Positions 60,808-64,000 of a stretch of 64,000 nt of DNA are shown here, one piece after another. Position 1 is the stretch's first letter, and each line of letters starts with the position of its first letter. The translations under genes and the position numbers were made by a program. The notes below the pieces were generated by a model. The model worked only from the letters and a program-made list of their open reading frames with translations. It did no database searches and was not told the DNA's origin. The DNA comes from Thiosocius sp963759055 (GTDB lineage Bacteria > Pseudomonadota > Gammaproteobacteria > Chromatiales > Chromatiaceae): assembly GCA_963759055.1 (NCBI GenBank), contig CAVWYD010000009.1, positions 102,957-166,956 on the forward strand. The letters run 5' to 3'.

Positions 60808-61800
60808 CTATCGGTCGCGTTTGACCTTTCTTGCAGCCTGCTCCGGCGTGAGTTTCGCCACTTGAGTCAGCGCATCGTGAGTGCGTTGGCGCAGATTGAG
60901 TGTGCCGCTGCCGTTTTCCCAGTTGCTGACGGTAGGCGGGCTGACGCCAACCAACTTTGCGAACTGTGATGTGTTCATCCTAAAGCGCTTGCGTAGCCTG
61001 GTGACCGCCGCTGCCGTTGGAGTGAATGCTGTTTTCTTCTTCCGGGTCGCTTTTTTGCCAACGGCACGTCTTTTGCGGCCGGGCTTTACCGGCGCTTCCA
61101 TGTCCACGCCAAATACGTCGGAAAGATCAGACTCTGCCAGCCGGCGCCGTTTTCCCTTTTCGGATGTGGCCGACTGCAACTCCAGCTCCTGGCTGATCAA
61201 GGCTTCATGGTCGACATTGCGCAGCAGAAAAAGGAGCTCTGGCTGCTGATCCAGCCTGGCGCCCACGCCGTACAGCACGGCGGCAATGTGCTTGCACATC
61301 TCGGCCCAGTCCGGGCAGTCACAGGCAAGTCTTATCTCGCTGGGTTTGGGGAACAGGCCCTTGTTCTTGTCTGTCACTATCCCCATCACGTTATCGGAGA
61401 AACGTCCCTGCAACAGTTCCAGCATGGAACCGATCTGACCGGCGCACTGTTGGCGTATGTCGTTCCATTTGCGCGCAGAGAGCGGCGTAATGGTTATGTT
61501 GATGCGATAGAGTGTTGAGCCGCTGACGATGGCCTCGACCTTGCCCTTCGAGATGGCCAAATGACAGACCGAACCGTTGCGCACATAGGTTCGCCCCCTT
61601 GGTAGGCGATTCTCGTAATCACTGAACTTCTCCAGATGGCTACACCAGGCCTGACCCCAGAAGGTACTGGATATCTTTCGCCCATGGACCTCGATGGGCT
61701 CGATCTTCATCCCTTTCTTTCTGAGTTTATCGATCTCTTTGGCCGCATTGGCACGCCGTTTGGCTACCGGAACGTATGGGGCCCATCGGCCGTAATTCAT
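60808..61800 (-). CDS. SWIM zinc-finger protein with C-terminal HTH domain
   Basis: ATG 61800 (MNYGRWAPYVPVAKRRANAA) gives 330 residues. The N-terminal part (KKGMKIEPIEVHGRKISSTF; LPRGRTYVRNGSVCHLAIS) is that of SWIM proteins paired with SNF2 helicases. The zinc motif is CDCPDWAEMCKH (Cys160, Cys162, Cys169, His171). A Lys/Arg-rich linker (about 255-275; GRKRRAVGKKATRKKK) leads to an Xre-type helix-turn-helix (RMNTSQFAKLVGVSPPTVSN, about 276-296). It ends 13 bases downstream of the SNF2 gene on the same strand. The protein probably guides or regulates the helicase on DNA. Confidence 0.9.
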   Translation of the reverse strand: MNYGRWAPYVPVAKRRANAAKEIDKLRKKGMKIEPIEVHGRKISSTFWGQAWCSHLEKFSDYENRLPRGRTYVRNGSVCHLAISKGKVEAIVSGSTLYRINITITPLSARKWNDIRQQCAGQIGSMLELLQGRFSDNVMGIVTDKNKGLFPKPSEIRLACDCPDWAEMCKHIAAVLYGVGARLDQQPELLFLLRNVDHEALISQELELQSATSEKGKRRRLAESDLSDVFGVDMEAPVKPGRKRRAVGKKATRKKKTAFTPTAAAVTRLRKRFRMNTSQFAKLVGVSPPTVSNWENGSGTLNLRQRTHDALTQVAKLTPEQAARKVKRDR

Positions 61801-61813
61801 GATGTTTCGCCTG

Positions 61814-64000
61814 TCATACCCGTGTTTTTTCAATATCGAGTGATACCAGATCGAGCAGCGTCTCGTTGTCCATCTCTGTAAGCAGCGCGTCGGCGCCACC
61901 GCTCAGCAGATCATTGGCGAGGGCCGTTTTCTCGTTGATCAAGGTATCGATCTTTTCTTCAACCGTTCCCTGGCAGACAAACTTGTGAACCAGTACATTC
62001 TTTTTCTGCCCGATGCGAAAGGCGCGGTCCGTGGCCTGGTTTTCCACGGCCGGGTTCCACCATCGATCGAAATGGATGACATGGGATGCCTGTGTCAGAT
62101 TGAGACCGGTGCCTCCCGCCTTGAGGGAGAGCACAAAGAAGGGCGGCCCCTCTTCGTCCTGGAACTGTTCAACCAGTTTCTGCCGCTGCTTGACGGCAGT
62201 GCCGCCATGCAGCACCAGACCGTGCCGGCCAAACTGCTGAGCCAGAAAGTTCTCCAGTGGGCCGGTCATTTCACGGAACTGGGTAAATACCAGCATTTTC
62301 TCCTGGCGTGACGCGATTTCTTCACACAGTTCGGCCAGGCGCTGAAACTTCCCACTCTTTTCGGGAGCGTACTCCTCATCTCCCAACAGTTGTGAGGGAT
62401 GGTTACAGATCTGCTTGAAGCGCAGCAGGTAAGACAGCACCAGGCCGCGACGTTTCATGCCTTCAAGATTCTCAATGGCCTTCGCCATCTGTTTTGCGGC
62501 GCGCTGATAGTGTGCCGCCTGGGCCTTGCTCAGACCGCAGTATGTAGTGACCTCGGTCTTTTCCGGCAAGTCGCTGATGATCGATCGATCGGTCTTGAGA
62601 CGGCGCAGGATATAAGGGCCGACCAGATTGCGTAACGGCGCATATTGATCGCTCTCGCGCTCGGACAGCGATTTTGTGAACCCCTTGAATCGTTTGGCCG
62701 ATCCCAGCAGCCCGGGGTTGAGGAAGTCGAACAGGGACCAAAGATCCGACAGCCGGTTTTCCACCGGCGTGCCGGTCAGGGCGATACGGGATTTGGCGCT
62801 GAGCCTCTTGACCGCTTTGCTCTGTCTGGTGCCTGGGTTCTTGATCGCATGGGCCTCATCCAGCACCAGCAGTTGCCACTCATGCTGTTGAAGCCATTCT
62901 TGACGCATGAGCGTGCCATAGGTGGTCAATACCAAATCGATGTCCTGCAAGGCAGCATGGTCTTGTGCCATCGCATCCATGGTCTTTTTGTTGAGCTGAG
63001 AGCTGTGTATGAACAGGCAGCGCAGGGAAGGGGCAGAAATGCTCCAGCTCGGTTTTCCAATTGCCGATCAGAGAGGCTGGAAGCACCAATAAAGAGGGTT
63101 GGTCTCGCCGCTTTCTTTTCAGGACAAGCAGCAGCGAAATAACCTGCATGGTCTTTCCCAGCCCCATATCATCCGCCAGGCAGGCCCCCAGTCCCAACTG
63201 TGAGAGCAGCCACAACCAGTTCACACCTGTTTGCTGATAGGGTCGCAGGGTCGCTTTGAGTGCCTTGCCGGGGTCGGCCGCCTTCGCCTGAGCTGGCGTG
63301 CGCAGCTCATCCAGCAGTGCCGCCAGCCATTTTCCCGGTTGGACAAAAGTCCATCGCTGGCTCTCTTCGAGGACATCCTCACGCAAATCGGCGGGTGCAC
63401 CCGCGAGCAGGCGCATCCCTTGTGCAAAGGTGAGCCCGTCCACCGCGGTTTGTGCCTCCACCTTTTTCCAGTGGGCGAGGGCCTGACCCAGTTTCTCGCG
63501 ATCCACCTCGACCCACTGTCCCTTCAGGAAAGTGAGGCCATCATCCGCCGCCATCAGCGCGTCTAGCTCGGCCTCGCTGAGCGGTTCGTCACCCAGCGAG
63601 ATCTGCAGTTTGAAATCCAGCAGTGCATCGGCATTGAAGCCTACAGATTTTGCCTCGCCGATGATGATGCCGACACGCGGCCTGCTGCGCTTTTTCCACC
63701 AGTCAGGAAGCCGGACCACGACCCCGCATTGCTCGTATTGCGGTGCATCCTTGAGAAACGCATAGGCCTCCTCAGGCGACCAGGCCAGGGGGTGGTAGAT
63801 GTCGCCGCTATCGACCAGGTCCTTGATCACCGCGCTGGATTCGGCGGCCAGTTGTACGGGGGACAGCAGGCGGATCAATGCCTTTTTGTTTTTCGCTCCG
63901 GCGTATTCCTGCAGGGCGCGGCCGAGCGGTCGATGACGAACACGCCCCTGTTCTGAGAGCTCCGGCGCATAGGTCGCCATGAAGGCAAAGGGAAAGTCTG
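61814..64000 (-). CDS. SNF2-family helicase, N-terminus cut by window edge (one frameshift)
   Basis: A Snf2/Rad54-like ATP-dependent DNA translocase. The start lies beyond 64000; the frame is open to the edge (DFPFAFMATYAPE). A bacterial SNF2-associated region with DWWKKRSRPRVGIIIGEAKS precedes the helicase core: motif I ACLADDMGLGKTMQVISLLL, Ia VLPASLIGNWKTELEHF, II LLVLDEAHAIKN, III ALTGTPVENRLSDLW. The C-terminal RecA domain has LVFTQFREMTGPLENFLAQQ, LSLKAGGTGLNLTQASHVIH and the motif VI region DRAFRIGQKKNVLVHKFVCQ. Near 63025-63033 a +1 shift is needed to join FCP to SLRCLFIHSSQLNKKTM. Paired with the SWIM gene. Confidence 0.92.

Noticed and set aside
1..64000. tRNA or rRNA genes
   Set aside because: Intergenic gaps were read on both strands for cloverleaf arms and conserved T-loop sequence; none was convincing.

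Overview
The window is about 64 kb of GC-rich (roughly 58-60% by eye), densely coded bacterial chromosome. Gene content and order (rimP-nusA-infB-rbfA-truB-rpsO-pnp; holC-pepA/lptF-lptG; an isc/hsc iron-sulfur operon with iscX; relA; ndk-rlmN-pilF-rodZ-hisS-yfgM-bamB-der; guaB-guaA) are those of a gammaproteobacterium. The mix of PilF, HscA/HscB, DUF1249, DUF1015 and glycolate oxidase genes is compatible with the environmental Chromatiales-type groups, but genus cannot be fixed from the sequence alone.

Layout. 1-8.5 kb: ribosome maturation, transcription and translation factors with PNPase, closed by a strong terminator and a long palindromic intergenic repeat. 8.7-13.4 kb: holC and pepA divergent from the LPS-export permeases lptF/lptG, then an RDD membrane protein. 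13.6-18.4 kb: a signalling block (PilZ-like protein, large PAS histidine kinase, FixJ-type regulator, GAF-GGDEF cyclase). 18.6-30.4 kb: metabolic genes (dihydrolipoyl dehydrogenase-like, glcE/glcD without glcF, PEP synthase regulator, two FAH-family enzymes, phosphoglucomutase) with htpG and a cNMP-binding protein. 30.5-41.9 kb: adk, thioredoxin, DUF1249, then iscR, an RRM protein, iscU-iscA-hscB-hscA-fdx-iscX, DUF1015, relA, ndk. In this isc locus iscS is absent, and an RRM RNA-binding protein gene occupies the iscR-iscU gap. 41.9-54.3 kb: rlmN-pilF-rodZ-hisS-yfgM-bamB-der (ispG missing between rodZ and hisS), xseA, guaB, guaA.

54.2-64 kb is accessory. It starts exactly at the 3' end of guaA with a gene that looks cut off by the junction. 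It continues with a SEC-C protein overlapping an AAA/DUF4143 ATPase, an AT-rich gap with inverted and direct repeats, a self-inhibited (class II-like) Fic AMP-transferase whose start is covered by four heptamers spaced exactly 22 bp apart in alternating orientation, a DUF6880-like solenoid protein, a SWIM-zinc-finger protein fused to an HTH domain, and a SNF2 helicase running off the window edge. Imperfect direct repeats bracket the Fic and DUF6880-like genes.

A technical point affects reading of the whole window: eight single-base, same-direction (+1) frameshifts break otherwise intact genes (nusA, pnp twice, holC, der, xseA, the DUF6880-like gene, the SNF2 helicase). Several of these genes are essential or nearly so, so most of these are probably insertion errors in the assembly rather than real pseudogenes. 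I give the corrected gene spans and note the shift positions. I see no rRNA, tRNA, CRISPR array, integrase or intact insertion sequence.
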